Part shown: positions 24,379 to 33,785 of the stretch, one piece after another
Layout: each line of letters begins with the position of its first letter
Position numbering within the stretch: position 1 is the first letter of the stretch
NCBI GenBank assembly: GCA_018398765.1
Contig: JAHBMJ010000752.1
Span: 5,001 to 41,723, forward strand
Reading direction: 5' to 3'
Source of the DNA: Chromera velia
Lineage: Eukaryota > Sar > Chromeraceae
Length of the DNA stretch: 36,723 nucleotides
Program-made: the position numbers and the translations under genes
Notes under the pieces: generated by a model
What the model was told of the DNA's origin: nothing
The model's input: the letters and a program-made list of their open reading frames with translations, nothing else
The model's database searches: none

Positions 24379-26830
24379 GGCCGCAATCCTTGCACTGAGT
24401 GCGTCGACGGCCGTGCTCGCAGATGCTTGCCCCTCCACACTCCTTGCACTGAGAGCGGATGCGACCATGCTTGCAGATGCTCGCTCCGCCGCAATCCTTG
24501 CACTGAGAGCGCTGTCGGCCGTGTTCACAAATACTCTTCCCTCCGCAATCCTTGCACTGAGAGCGGATGCGACCGTGCTCACAGATCCCCTTCCCCCCGC
24601 ACTCCTTGCATTGGTTCCGCTGCCGACCGTGCTCACAGATCCCCTTCCCCCCGCACTCCTTGCACTGATCACGCCTTCGACCGTGCTCACAGATGCTCTT
24701 CCGCCCGCAATCTCTGCACCTATCCCGCTGACGACCGTGCTCACAGATGTTTCCTCCTCCACATTCCTTGCATCTACTGCGTCGGCGGCCGTGCTCACAA
24801 AAACTCCCCCCGCCGCACTCTTTGCATGACGAGCGCTGACGCCCGTGCTCACATATGCTCTTCCCTCCGCATTCCTTGCATTGAGAGCGACGGCGGCCAT
24901 GCGGACAGAGGATATTTCCCCCTCGATCCCTCTTGACCTCCCCTGTGCACTCTCTCTTCTTCCCCCCTCCCCTCAGTCCAATGTCCCCCCTGGCCCCGGC
25001 TGCACACACATGATGCTGCTGATTGTACTCGCTCTGTCTGCTAGAGGTAAGACCCTCTTCGCACGACTGTGCACTTTCACACTTCTTGAGCTCTGCTTGA
25101 GGACAGTTGGCCCTCTCGGCCTCTTTGAAGCTTTTTCCGTTCTCACTCGTTCCCCCGCATGCCGTCACTCTTCTTCCCATTTTCTCCTTTTCATCTGATC
25201 TATTGTACTCACTCTGTCTGTCAAAGGAAAGACCGTCAGCGTACACTTGTGCCCCCTCCCACTTCTTCAACTCTACGTGAGGATAGTTGACACTCTTATC
25301 GATAACCCCTCTGCTGCCTTTTCCGTTCTCACTCGCTCCGCCCCTTTCTGTCAACCTTCTTTCCCTTTTGCCCTTTTCGACTAGTCTACATACTCTGTCA
25401 CCTTGGAAGGCCTTTGTGCAATGCACCCCGAGGGAGAGAGCGACGCTGTCAAACGAGGCACGGCTCTCCTGAGAACGGGACTGCTCCTTTGGGACCGTCG
25501 CAAAGACACCTGTAGAGAGACTTCTCTCTCTGACTGACGCCTCTGCACCCAGGCCGCCCCTCATGTCTGAGTGGGATGCGGAGACGGCTGGGGACACACA
25601 CAAGAGACGGCGACGTTTCGGACCCTCAACCACAGCAGACATCGACTGTTCCTCTGTCGGTGGCTCTCGGGGAATTTGCTGACGCTTTCCGACCAGCAGA
25701 CTAGGAACGAAGACAGAATCGTATCCACCCGTCAGACCACTCACATTCTCTGCAATCTTCCCTCCCAGCATCTCGTCCTCTTCCCCTCCCATCCCATCGC
25801 CTCTCGTCAAAGCTGCAGGTCCGAATCGAAGTGCCTGATCAGAAACCCCGTCTCCTCTTCTCCCCCTCATCACCCCATACCCCCCTCCTTGCAGACACTC
25901 AGACACAGGGGGGATCTCAAAACGGCCCCCTCCCCAACGGGAAGGGACGCCGTCCCCTTCTTGGACAGACTCAACAGACGCCATCAGGGTGTCTGGGGTT
26001 TCAGGGTCCGGTGCGACTGCAATACAAGCAACTGATGTCTCACCAATCTGTCTCTTGGGCAATTGACCACTTCTACCCCCCCCTTGCTGTCCTGATGCTC
26101 TGCTTCTGCGAGGGGGACACTGTACAGGCTGAGAAATCCGCCGCCCACCCCATCTGTGTGAGGAAGCGAAAGTTGGACAGGGAGATGAATGGACAGAGGG
26201 CAGTGTAGAAAGGGAATGCGGCACTTTGTCAGCTTCTGCGGTGGTGTCAGCAACGTCCCCCCCTCTGAACACTTCAGCCCTCTGCAGTTCGTCTTTCGCA
26301 TTGTGCTCTGACGAGACATCGGGGAGACTGTCCTGTTCGAGTTCCTGTTGTGCTTGCACCATGTCCTCCCATGTCAATGGAGTCACCTGTGTCCCCCCCT
26401 CTCCCCAACGCCCACCAAACAGCACAAGCCCACCATCCACGACCTCCACCTCACGCAACCCACACCCCAAAGGTTCCCACAGGTCCCCACTACGACCCTC
26501 TGTGGAAGCATCTACTGTGATGGCTGAGGCGACTTCGAAAGAATCAGGACTATCGACCAACGAGCCACCAACCGACGAATGGCTGGCACTCGGTCCGACG
26601 AGGGCAAACTGAAAGAGCACTTGGGAAGACGCACTGTGAAACATCGGAAAGGACATCCACACGCCTGGGAAGGCAGGGTTTTTCACTCGCTGGAGGGTGA
26701 TACCACGACTCACGTCCCACCCTCCGAGCTCAGAGCTGCTCCCAACAACCACCAGCGTCTGCCCCTCACGAGGCTCCACACCAGTGCAGGCAAAAACCAC
26801 ACCGCCACCCGTCTCTACCTCCGTCATCAT
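24359..26830 (-). CDS. CBM20-like starch-binding protein with C-terminal Cys/His 18-residue repeats (frameshifted end)
   Basis: This 823-residue frame starts at the ATG pair 26830/26827; an upstream extension to 27025 is open but looks non-coding. Residues about 9-140 resemble CBM20, a carbohydrate-binding module that binds starch or glycogen: VVVGSSSELGGWD gives the G-x3-LG-x-W signature, with a late WEPLG segment. A Ser/Gly/Glu-rich linker of ~500 residues follows, with a basic KRRR (possible nuclear signal) and a tandem duplication of ~60 residues. The motif VKRDRGGNILCPHGR then caps ten units of the type CEHGRQRSQCKECGG (C-x-H-x6-C-x2-C, period 18), likely zinc-binding. A 4-bp insertion at 24379-24382 shifts the frame and ends the protein at RRWKHL. 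It is paralogous to the divergent gene at 28372. Glycan binding plus a zinc-repeat partner surface is inference. Confidence 0.75.
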   Translation of the reverse strand: MMTEVETGGGVVFACTGVEPREGQTLVVVGSSSELGGWDVSRGITLQRVKNPAFPGVWMSFPMFHSASSQVLFQFALVGPSASHSSVGGSLVDSPDSFEVASAITVDASTEGRSGDLWEPLGCGLREVEVVDGGLVLFGGRWGEGGTQVTPLTWEDMVQAQQELEQDSLPDVSSEHNAKDELQRAEVFRGGDVADTTAEADKVPHSLSTLPSVHSSPCPTFASSHRWGGRRISQPVQCPPRRSRASGQQGGGRSGQLPKRQIGETSVACIAVAPDPETPDTLMASVESVQEGDGVPSRWGGGRFEIPPVSECLQGGGYGVMRGRRGDGVSDQALRFGPAALTRGDGMGGEEDEMLGGKIAENVSGLTGGYDSVFVPSLLVGKRQQIPREPPTEEQSMSAVVEGPKRRRLLCVSPAVSASHSDMRGGLGAEASVRERSLSTGVFATVPKEQSRSQESRASFDSVALSLGVHCTKAFQGDRVCRLVEKGKRERRLTERGGASENGKGSRGVIDKSVNYPHVELKKWEGAQVYADGLSFDRQSEYNRSDEKEKMGRRVTACGGTSENGKSFKEAERANCPQAELKKCESAQSCEEGLTSSRQSEYNQQHHVCAAGARGDIGLRGGGKKRECTGEVKRDRGGNILCPHGRRRSQCKECGGKSICEHGRQRSSCKECGGGSFCEHGRRRSRCKECGGGNICEHGRQRDRCRDCGRKSICEHGRRRDQCKECGGKGICEHGRQRNQCKECGGKGICEHGRIRSQCKDCGGKSICEHGRQRSQCKDCGGASICKHGRIRSQCKECGGASICEHGRRRTQCKDCGRRWKHL
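24373..24915 (-). repeat. 54-bp coding minisatellite (ten 18-residue units)
   Basis: The units share the core ATCTGTGAGCACGG at DNA level and C-x-H / C-x2-C at protein level. Units six and seven share a long nearly identical block, which points to recent unit copying. Because 54 is a multiple of three and few stops occur, several other frames are open across it by chance. Confidence 0.9.
25014..25386 (-). repeat. Tandem duplication of ~185 bp in the linker of the CBM20/repeat gene
   Basis: Two adjacent copies encode related ~60-residue segments. Each holds an SENGK motif, an ELKK motif and ends SRQSEYN or DRQSEYN. They are clearly diverged, so the duplication is not very recent. Confidence 0.75.
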
Positions 26831-28371
26831 GAGCAAGAAGGAGTCAAGCAGTGTCCACTCGAAATGCAAAAGAAGGCCAATCAATGGGTATCTGCACGCA
26901 CAGACGCACAGATGCATCGCAGATGAAAGACCAACTGCAGCAGCATTCAACGCACCGTCTATCACGTCACTGCGGAAGAGCAACAAAGTGATTTCCCAAG
27001 TCTCTGCTGAGCACCACTCACTCACTCACTCACTCACTTACTCACTCACTTGAATCTCTCGGCAGTTGCCGATTTCGAAGTACCTGCCGGGGGCAAAGAG
27101 GCGCCGAAGAGCAGGGGCAGCGAAGACTGGACTGCGCCTTCTTCGCCACTTGGTTGTAAAGCACGTTCGCTGACTTCCCTTTCCCTCGCTGCAGAATCTG
27201 GTTCGGTGCTTCTCCCGCGGCCGCACTTGATCGACTGATCAGCAGATCACGGATGACTGTCAGGCTCTTCAAAGCGGCGCTTGATCAGCTCTACTGACAG
27301 AAGCTCGCCAGTGAGGACCGAATCGCGAAAAACGTTCAACGAAGCCGTCTCGAAGAGGCTCTAACAGTATAGGCAAGACACAAGAAGGGCTGCCTGGTCT
27401 TTGTGCCTTCTTACGATCAAAGCTGGGAGTCACAATAGTACCTCAGTGTTTAAATACTGGGTCAACAGTCACTTGAACAGTGGCGCGAACCTGTTGATCG
27501 AGAAACTGTCACGTTAATTCAGAAACTGTCATGCAGACGATCGATGCATAATGGTCGATGCATGCGATGGCATCGACAGCGCGCATGCAGCTGTCTCTGC
27601 ATGACAAATCATCTCATCGGGCCGGGAGATGCCGGGAGTCCTATAATGTCCTATATATTCCCTGCTGACTGACATCCTCAGAGAGACTCTTTCCCTTCAT
27701 CCTCATGTGTGAGTACTATACAATTCTTTCCCTGACATGCATCTGCAGCTTCAGATTGAAGTTTTGTTCTGCTGCTGTCAGACCACGTTGACAGTTCCGT
27801 CCACCGCTGCCCTGGGAGTCTCGAAGAGTCAGTTCGAAGTGACCCTCGTGATAGTCCAGTTGCCGATCGACCGCTTTCTCTCACTTTGCGCGATCAATCC
27901 TCGTTCCTGACTTGTTCTGTTCCGGAGAAGGAGGTCATTCTTCGATTGATCATCATCCCACGAACAATCTGATTGTTATTCGACGGTTACATTTTTTGGG
28001 ATCGGGCCCACGTCTTCATGAATTGAGGTTGATTGAAGTGGAGTCTCTACTGCTGGAAGCTGTTGGGGCGATCGAAGTCAGTGTGGGTCGGTCCTTTCTC
28101 TGCATGTGCTAGTTCTCCCTTGGCGTCGATCGAACTTGATTTCCAGAAGTGCTCCTGTCTCTGTAGCGCGTGCATAGCTGCTCGCTCTTAATTGTGCGAT
28201 TAAGCAGCTTGCAGTCTCCTTTGTTTTTGCCACCAATCTGCGGATGTTGCGCAAGTCTCATGTCTGTGCGTGTGCGAATCTGTGCAGCTGAGCATCCAGG
28301 GCGTCGACAGGTGATCTCCTCCTTCATCGTTCGAAATTGAAACCGTCTACCTGTCTTCACATCTTGACACA
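26831..28371. other. Shared upstream region of the two divergent CBM20/repeat genes
   Basis: No gene is supported here. It holds a (TCAC)n tract at about 27018-27050, a GCATGC/ATCGAT-rich palindromic patch at about 27530-27600, and TATATAT at 27652-27658. As both flanking paralogs read outward, regulatory DNA for both should lie here. Small open frames within it look fortuitous. Confidence 0.45.
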
Positions 28372-30177
28372 ATGAAGGGGTACATCGCGTTCGTTGCGCA
28401 TTGCCCTGAAGTGCAAGAGAATCAGCGCGTTGTGGTGGTGGGAGAATGTCCTGAGCTGGGTTGGTGGGAGTTAGGTGGTGCGGTGTGTATGAGACCTGCA
28501 CCGTGTGGGCGTCCGTGGTGGGTGTCGAGTGAGGTGGAGGTGAATCTATCAGAGGGCACGATGGGTGTCTCTGGAGGTTTTGCGGGTGGTGTGGAGACAG
28601 AGGGGGAGGTTGGGATGGTGAGAGTGTCAGAAGTGAAGTTTCGACTGGTTGCGATTCCGAACGACGGCGAGGTAGCTCAAACGCGAAATCTCAGCAACCT
28701 CGTGTGTCTTGAGCCGCTGAAGGGGGGAGATTTCCGCATTGTGCGTCTCGTCGGTACGTCTTCTCCTGCCGACTGCTCTTCGGTGGGAGAGAGGGGTGAC
28801 AACACCATCCGTGTCGGCGTAGAAGGGGGAGGAGAGGAGCAGACGACAGGGGTGGTTGGGATTTCGGTGGAATGGGGGGTCGCTGAGAGTGTGCAGCTCG
28901 CACTGCTCCCTCGTCCCACGAACAGGCAGACGGAAGATTCGCAGAGAGAGATTGAGCACCCATGTCCTCCTGACTCCCATTCAGAGATTGCTTGTCTGAC
29001 TTCTTCACAAGGGGGGGGGCAGAGGGAGTTAGGAGTGTTCGGAAGCACTGATGAAAGAGAAGGCAACTCAGCCCTCTCTCTTTGTCCCTGTCGGTCATCT
29101 GTTGAGGTCAGAGGGTCAGGCAGTGAGCGGGGAACGGGTGTAGCCGAGAAGAGTCCGATAATGAAGACACAAACGAAAGAAAACGAAAAGCATTTTGACT
29201 GTTCCGAGTCAGTGGATGACTGCACCCGTCCATCCGCTGACTCCGACTCCGAGAACACAATCCCGACATTCCAGCCTTCCCCCTCAACCCATTTGCTTCC
29301 GCACGACAGCACCCATGATCGACGACGAAAAGAAGAGGGGGATAGGGCACAAGTCATTCCCTTGAAGCGTCGTCGGTCTGAGAGTGGCCTCTCTCAGGTC
29401 GAGGTTGACGAGTGTGACAATTTGTCTGGCTGTCACGGTGAGAGAAAGAGGGGTCGTTCGCGAGGGGAGAAGCAGCGTCGTGTGAATTTGTCTCTTTCTT
29501 CAGACTCCGCCCCTCTCTCTTCTGAGACCTATACGGGGATGGACCGAGGGAGAGAGATCATCTCTGGGAATGATCACCGAGACGAGGGGGGGGAGGTGAA
29601 GAGGAACCGCCATGGGCATATTCTTTGCTTGCATGGGCGGGTTCGTTACAGGTGCAAGGAGTGCGGAGGGAAGGGAATCTGTGAGCACGGTCGCATCCGC
29701 TCTCAGTGCAAGGATTGCGGCGGGGCAAGCATCTGCGAGCATGGTCGCATCCGCTTTCAGTGCAAGGAGTGCGGGGGGGAGGGAGTCTGTGAGCACGGTC
29801 GAAGGCGTGTTCAGTGCAAGGATTGCGGGGGGAAGGGAATCTGCGAGCACGGTCGAAGGCGTGTTCAGTGCAAGGATTGCGGGGGGAAAGGAATCTGTGA
29901 GCACGGTCGAAGGCGCTACGAGTGCAGAGATTGTGGGGGGAAGAGTGTGTGTGAGCATGGTCGTCAGCGGAACAAGTGCAAGGAGTGTGGGGGGAAGAGC
30001 ATCTGTGAGCACGGTCGGGAGCGTAACTACTGCAAGGAGTGCGGAGGGGCGAGCATTTGTGAGCACGGGCAGCAGCGCTACTACTGCAAGGACTGTGGAG
30101 GGAAGGGCATTTGTGTTCACCGAAAGGAGCGCAGACACTGCAAGGAGTGCAAGTTGGTCGCTTCTTTTCCTCAGTGA
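28372..30177 (+). CDS. CBM20-like starch-binding protein with C-terminal Cys/His 18-residue repeats
   Basis: This is a 601-residue frame with ATG in an A-rich context (CACAATG). Residues 1-125 form a CBM20-like module: VVVVGECPELGWWE carries the G-x3-LG-x-W signature, and a later CLEPLKGGDFRIV segment matches the end of the domain, though the usual Trp of WE is Leu. A disordered Ser/Glu/Arg-rich linker follows, with KRRRSES (possible nuclear signal). The cap VKRNRHGHILCLHGR at about residue 405 starts an array of nine units (CEHGRRRVQCKDCGG type) plus a distinctive last unit, CVHRKERRHCKEC, then LVASFPQ. Each unit offers C-x-H and C-x2-C, four likely zinc ligands. Units four and five are almost identical at DNA level. 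The gene diverges from its paralog across 1.54 kb. Binding of starch or glycogen is inferred from the family only. Confidence 0.8.
   Translation: MKGYIAFVAHCPEVQENQRVVVVGECPELGWWELGGAVCMRPAPCGRPWWVSSEVEVNLSEGTMGVSGGFAGGVETEGEVGMVRVSEVKFRLVAIPNDGEVAQTRNLSNLVCLEPLKGGDFRIVRLVGTSSPADCSSVGERGDNTIRVGVEGGGEEQTTGVVGISVEWGVAESVQLALLPRPTNRQTEDSQREIEHPCPPDSHSEIACLTSSQGGGQRELGVFGSTDEREGNSALSLCPCRSSVEVRGSGSERGTGVAEKSPIMKTQTKENEKHFDCSESVDDCTRPSADSDSENTIPTFQPSPSTHLLPHDSTHDRRRKEEGDRAQVIPLKRRRSESGLSQVEVDECDNLSGCHGERKRGRSRGEKQRRVNLSLSSDSAPLSSETYTGMDRGREIISGNDHRDEGGEVKRNRHGHILCLHGRVRYRCKECGGKGICEHGRIRSQCKDCGGASICEHGRIRFQCKECGGEGVCEHGRRRVQCKDCGGKGICEHGRRRVQCKDCGGKGICEHGRRRYECRDCGGKSVCEHGRQRNKCKECGGKSICEHGRERNYCKECGGASICEHGQQRYYCKDCGGKGICVHRKERRHCKECKLVASFPQ
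29617..30153 (+). repeat. 54-bp coding minisatellite (nine units plus last unit)
   Basis: Tandem 54-bp units encode the Cys/His repeats. DNA identity between neighbouring units is highest in the middle of the array. Period and protein phase are constant throughout. Confidence 0.92.
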
Positions 30178-30214
30178 TACTCTTTCTGTCGATACATTTC
30201 CTCTTTCGCTCCCC

Positions 30215-30216
<2 letters not shown>

Positions 30217-30260
<44 letters not shown>

Positions 30261-30330
30261 GTCTCTTTGTCTCTCTGTCCCTCTGTGTGAGTGTGTTTGT
30301 GCTTGAGAGCGTGCGTGCGTGCGTGCGTGC
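30217..30330. repeat. (TC)n and (GTGC)n microsatellites between the two repeat cassettes
   Basis: A TC tract with TGTC variants runs to about 30285 and a short GTGC tract to about 30330. They occupy most of the 205 bp between the stop of the CBM20/repeat gene and the next repeat block. Confidence 0.9.
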
Positions 30331-30382
30331 GTGTGAGGGAGGGAAGAGGAAAGCATATCAGTACAGTGTCCCTTTCCTTAGG

Positions 30383-30787
30383 GGCGGGAAGGGATTCTGT
30401 GAGCACGGCCGCCGCCGCCGCTGTCAGTGCAGAGAGTGCGGAGGGGGGAGCATCTGTGTGCACGGCCGGCTCCGCTCTCTGTGCAAGGATTGTGGAGGAA
30501 AGGGTACATGTGAGCACGGTCGCATTCGCACTCAGTGCGATTGTGGAGGCAAAGCCTTCTGCGAGCACGGCCGCCGACGCACTCGATGCAAGGAGTGTGG
30601 GGGTGGAAACATCTGTGAACACGGCCGGCAGAGAAGCAAGTGCAAGGATTGCGGGGGGGCGAGCATCTGTGTGCATGGCCGACAGCGCTACTACTGCAAG
30701 GACTGTGGAGGAAAGGGAATCTGTGTTCACCGGAAAAAACGCAGATACTGCCAGAAATGCAAACTCCTTTCTTCTGTTCCTCAGTGA
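30383..30787 (+). CDS. Second Cys/His repeat cassette with its own last unit (alternative exon or partial duplicate)
   Basis: An open block of seven units follows a pyrimidine-rich acceptor-like CCTTTCCTTAG (AG at 30380-30381). It ends with the same last-unit type as the gene upstream: QRYYCKDCGG, then CVHRKKRRYCQKC and LLSSVPQ before TGA. The first unit has one extra residue between His and the next Cys (CGC expansion), and the third has lost one codon, giving C-x-C instead of C-x2-C. There is no CBM20 module and no start codon close by. It may be an alternative 3' exon of the upstream gene, or the remnant of a tandem duplicate. Its frame is preserved over 135 codons. I found no matching-phase donor that I would trust. 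Confidence 0.55.
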   Translation, partial: GGKGFCEHGRRRRCQCRECGGGSICVHGRLRSLCKDCGGKGTCEHGRIRTQCDCGGKAFCEHGRRRTRCKECGGGNICEHGRQRSKCKDCGGASICVHGRQRYYCKDCGGKGICVHRKKRRYCQKCKLLSSVPQ

Positions 30788-31560
30788 ACGTTTTTCGTTT
30801 CTCGTCCGGGGTCTCTTAAGAGTCCTCTTTCCCTTTCACTCTGTCTGTTTCCCGAATCGAGAGATATATGTGCGTAGATCTTGACGGCAAGAGCACGACA
30901 GAGACTCTTTTGTTTGTTGTTTGTTTGTCTGTTTGTTTGGGCGCTCTCTTCTTGCTGCCTTCCCTCCTCGGGTCCTTCCCACTGACCTCGCGTCTTTTCT
31001 TTTCTTTGTCACAAGCAGAATTGAAATCAATTGCCCCGATTCTGATGCGCAGAAGAAGAAGTCTCGAAGGCTCGCTTCTGTCTGCTTTTCTTTCCACCAC
31101 CCTTTTTCCTTTCCCCCTTGCTTTGTTCCAGTCTGACATCCCGACAAGTCACGACACGCATTCATCGCGGCATTCCGGGGTCAGCCAGCGAAGGGCAAAA
31201 AGGGCCCTACGGGATGGCGAAAAGAATCCGTGCGTGAGGGGGCAGAGAGGGAATCTGGGGGGTTGGGGAGGGTCAGAAGGGCCTAAGTGTGAGGCAGAGA
31301 GGGAGAAAGAGAAGGGGGGAGAATCTTCGATGGGACGAGAGAGAGTCTCAGAGGAAGAGGGGCGGAAAGCTGCAGGAGAGACCTTTCGCCGGCTTCCGGT
31401 GGTTGCGATTTCGAGAGACTGTTTTTTTCTCGTCTTCGCCCTCCTTCTTCCCTTTTTTCCTTCTCTTCTTCATCATCAAAGTCCCTTCACACTCTCTCAG
31501 CGGCTTATAAACGTTATAGCAAGATTGCCTCTTGTACAGTTTCTTTGAGCCGCAAGGTCT
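30788..31560 (+). other. Unassigned region after the repeat cassette
   Basis: A plus-strand frame of 226 codons (30868-31548) is open here, but it is pyrimidine-driven and shows no domain. One exon-like piece follows CACAAGCAG at about 31018 and contains a basic KKKSRR patch. I cannot support a gene. Confidence 0.3.
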
Positions 31561-33550
31561 GTGATTCTTTCTATGACAGTTTGTGCGTTTTTTAAAGCGC
31601 CAAACAACGAATGTGGCATTATTTTGCGATTCTTCCATCTTTCGTTTCAGTTGATTCCATTTCTTTCATTTTTTGCCCTCTACAGTGTGCGCTTATGCAA
31701 CATGCAGTTATCAGTCTTTTGCGGATGGCGTATGATGATGATGATGATGATGATAAAAATTTTACCTTGGATATAAGCGTAGGTTATTTTGTGATATACT
31801 AAAAAGCTAGCTAAAAAGATGTTAAAAAGCAACGGTTTTTATATTGATTTTGTATAAGGTTGTAGCAGGGTTGTTACGATTAAGCTAGGTATGATCTGTA
31901 AAGATTTAAAGTGAAATCATTTTAATCAGAAATAAAGTTTCCAGTCTGGTTTAAGTCTGTGGACTCTAAAATATAAGTTTTGAAACGTACTTTAAAATTT
32001 TTTTGACCCACAATGGTCATACATTGAAAAATGTCTCAAAAGGCAAAACAATCCTCAGACTAAATAACACATCGATGTGTTCAAGGCTTACTTCAAGGTT
32101 TTTATTATTAAAGTTTAAACCCAAAGAAGTTTTAAAGTCTAGGATAGGATAGGATAGGAGAGGATTAATGTCTGGAAGATTGGCCTCCTGCCCCAATGCC
32201 GAGCGCTCGACGTGCGGCGTCCAGGAAAAGCGCATACACGCGTCGGACCTTCCTGGCCGGCCCGCACAGGCCAAAAAGACCTGTGCCACAAACTGTTTAC
32301 GTGATAATCAATCAATTACTATTAATCGCATGCGAAAGACTGCAATCAATCAACTCTCACTAATAATGCTGCGGCCCGCTGATCGACCTGGCAGAGCTCA
32401 AACAGGCTTTAAACGGAGGCATCTCAAAATAAACGGTCGATCGATTAGAGGCCAATCTCATTACTTCCCAGTCACTCAACCCTTTGGTTTCTCCCTCTTC
32501 CTTTGCTTGCTTCATTTGCTGCCATGTTGCTGAATACTCTGTCTGTCTTTTGTTTCTTTCCTTTTCATTTGACCAAAGGATTTGGTGGGCTTGGTCCAGC
32601 TGGATGCTTGATACATCTTGCAGGCTGCAAATCTATGGTCACTTGTCAGATTTTATTATAAAAATAACTTTAGAAATCACACCTAGGAATTAAAATTAGG
32701 ATTTATATCCAGTTATATATGTTTTATTTGATATCATTGCACGCATAATTCATATTAAGAATACTCATTTCCTAACTATTTTTAGATGAAATTTATTCTA
32801 GCTTCAATTTGTTTTGTCACTCATTTCATTTGTATGGATTACTTAGTACTTTTACTCTAGTATACAATTTTTTGCAAACATATTTAAAGTTAGTGTCTAT
32901 CAGTTTCTCTTACTTTTGAGCTAGTCAAAAGAAGAGCTAGTCAGAAGTCTCTTAGAGTGAGTATATGAAAAAATGTGTTCATTGTTTTGTCCATCTATCT
33001 TTACTTTTTATTCAGAGTGACAGAGTCTTCATTTTTTTTTGTCCACGGCCTTACACTAAAATTTTTTTGAACCAAATCAATAGAAAATTAATCATTAAAT
33101 TCATTCATTATTATTGCAGGGTTGTTAGCTCTACTGATCGAAAACAACTCTTCGGCTGCCGCCCGGTGCCTTCGCTACCGGCAATTGCCAGTCTCAGCGG
33201 TCAGCCAGCAATGAAGATTTCTTATAACTTTCGAATCAGATCACATACAGTTTGAAGTGCTTTACTAACAGCTTTAGTTTTATAAAATTCAAAAAAAAAA
33301 ATTAAGACCTTCATTTTTTTTTTAGAATTTTAATGTGCAAGGCCTAGTTTTTCTCTTCTTTCTCTCTTTCCTTCTTTTTTCTTCCTTTCTTTCATTGTTT
33401 TCAATCAGATTCTTCCTTTTTTGTTTTCATCGAAATCTGTTCAAATGGATCAAACTTGTGCGAGCACTCATCTTTAGAGTTTCCCCGTTCTTCTAGTCTT
33501 TTAGAACATACTTTGATTGCTATGAAGCTTTAGGACTAACCTGACACACA
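31561..33550. other. AT-rich region without recognised genes
   Basis: Contains an (ATG)n tract at about 31733-31755 and an AGGAT tandem at 32141-32165. A more GC-rich island at about 32170-32420 has only short open frames. No coding or RNA gene could be supported. Confidence 0.45.
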
Positions 33551-33568
33551 CTAGTGATCAACCTGTCT

Positions 33569-33634
33569 TTTTTTCTTTCTTTCTTTCCTTCTTTCTTTCT
33601 TTTTTTCTTTCTTTCTTTCTTTTTTTTTTTTTTT

Positions 33635-33670
<36 letters not shown>

Positions 33671-33692
33671 TTTTTCTTTGTTTCCTTCTTTT
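33569..33692. repeat. (TTTC)n microsatellite
   Basis: A long TTTC tract with poly-T interruptions. The open frames that cross it on both strands are products of the repeat. Confidence 0.95.
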
Positions 33693-33785
33693 CTCACTGT
33701 TTTCCTCCCTTTTTTCCTTCAAATTCCTTGATTTAACTTTTTCCCCCTTCAATCGATATCCCTTCCATGCGAGTTTCCTCTTATC

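Noticed and set aside
24355-24936. Long plus-strand frames opposite the minus-strand repeat array
   Set aside because: The 54-bp period keeps several frames open at once. Only the minus frame gives the C-x-H / C-x2-C pattern and joins the CBM20-like module.
29617-30153. Regular direct repeats resembling a CRISPR array
   Set aside because: Units are contiguous, coding, a multiple of three long and without unique spacers; the context is eukaryotic.
29500-30730. Minus-strand frames of 238 and 390 codons opposite the plus-strand arrays
   Set aside because: Same periodicity artefact; one even runs through the (TC)n microsatellite.
30868-31548. 226-codon plus-strand frame
   Set aside because: Pyrimidine-biased, no domain, crosses likely splice signals; not enough to call a gene.
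33554-33752. Poly-Phe/Lys open frames
   Set aside because: Produced by the (TTTC)n tract.
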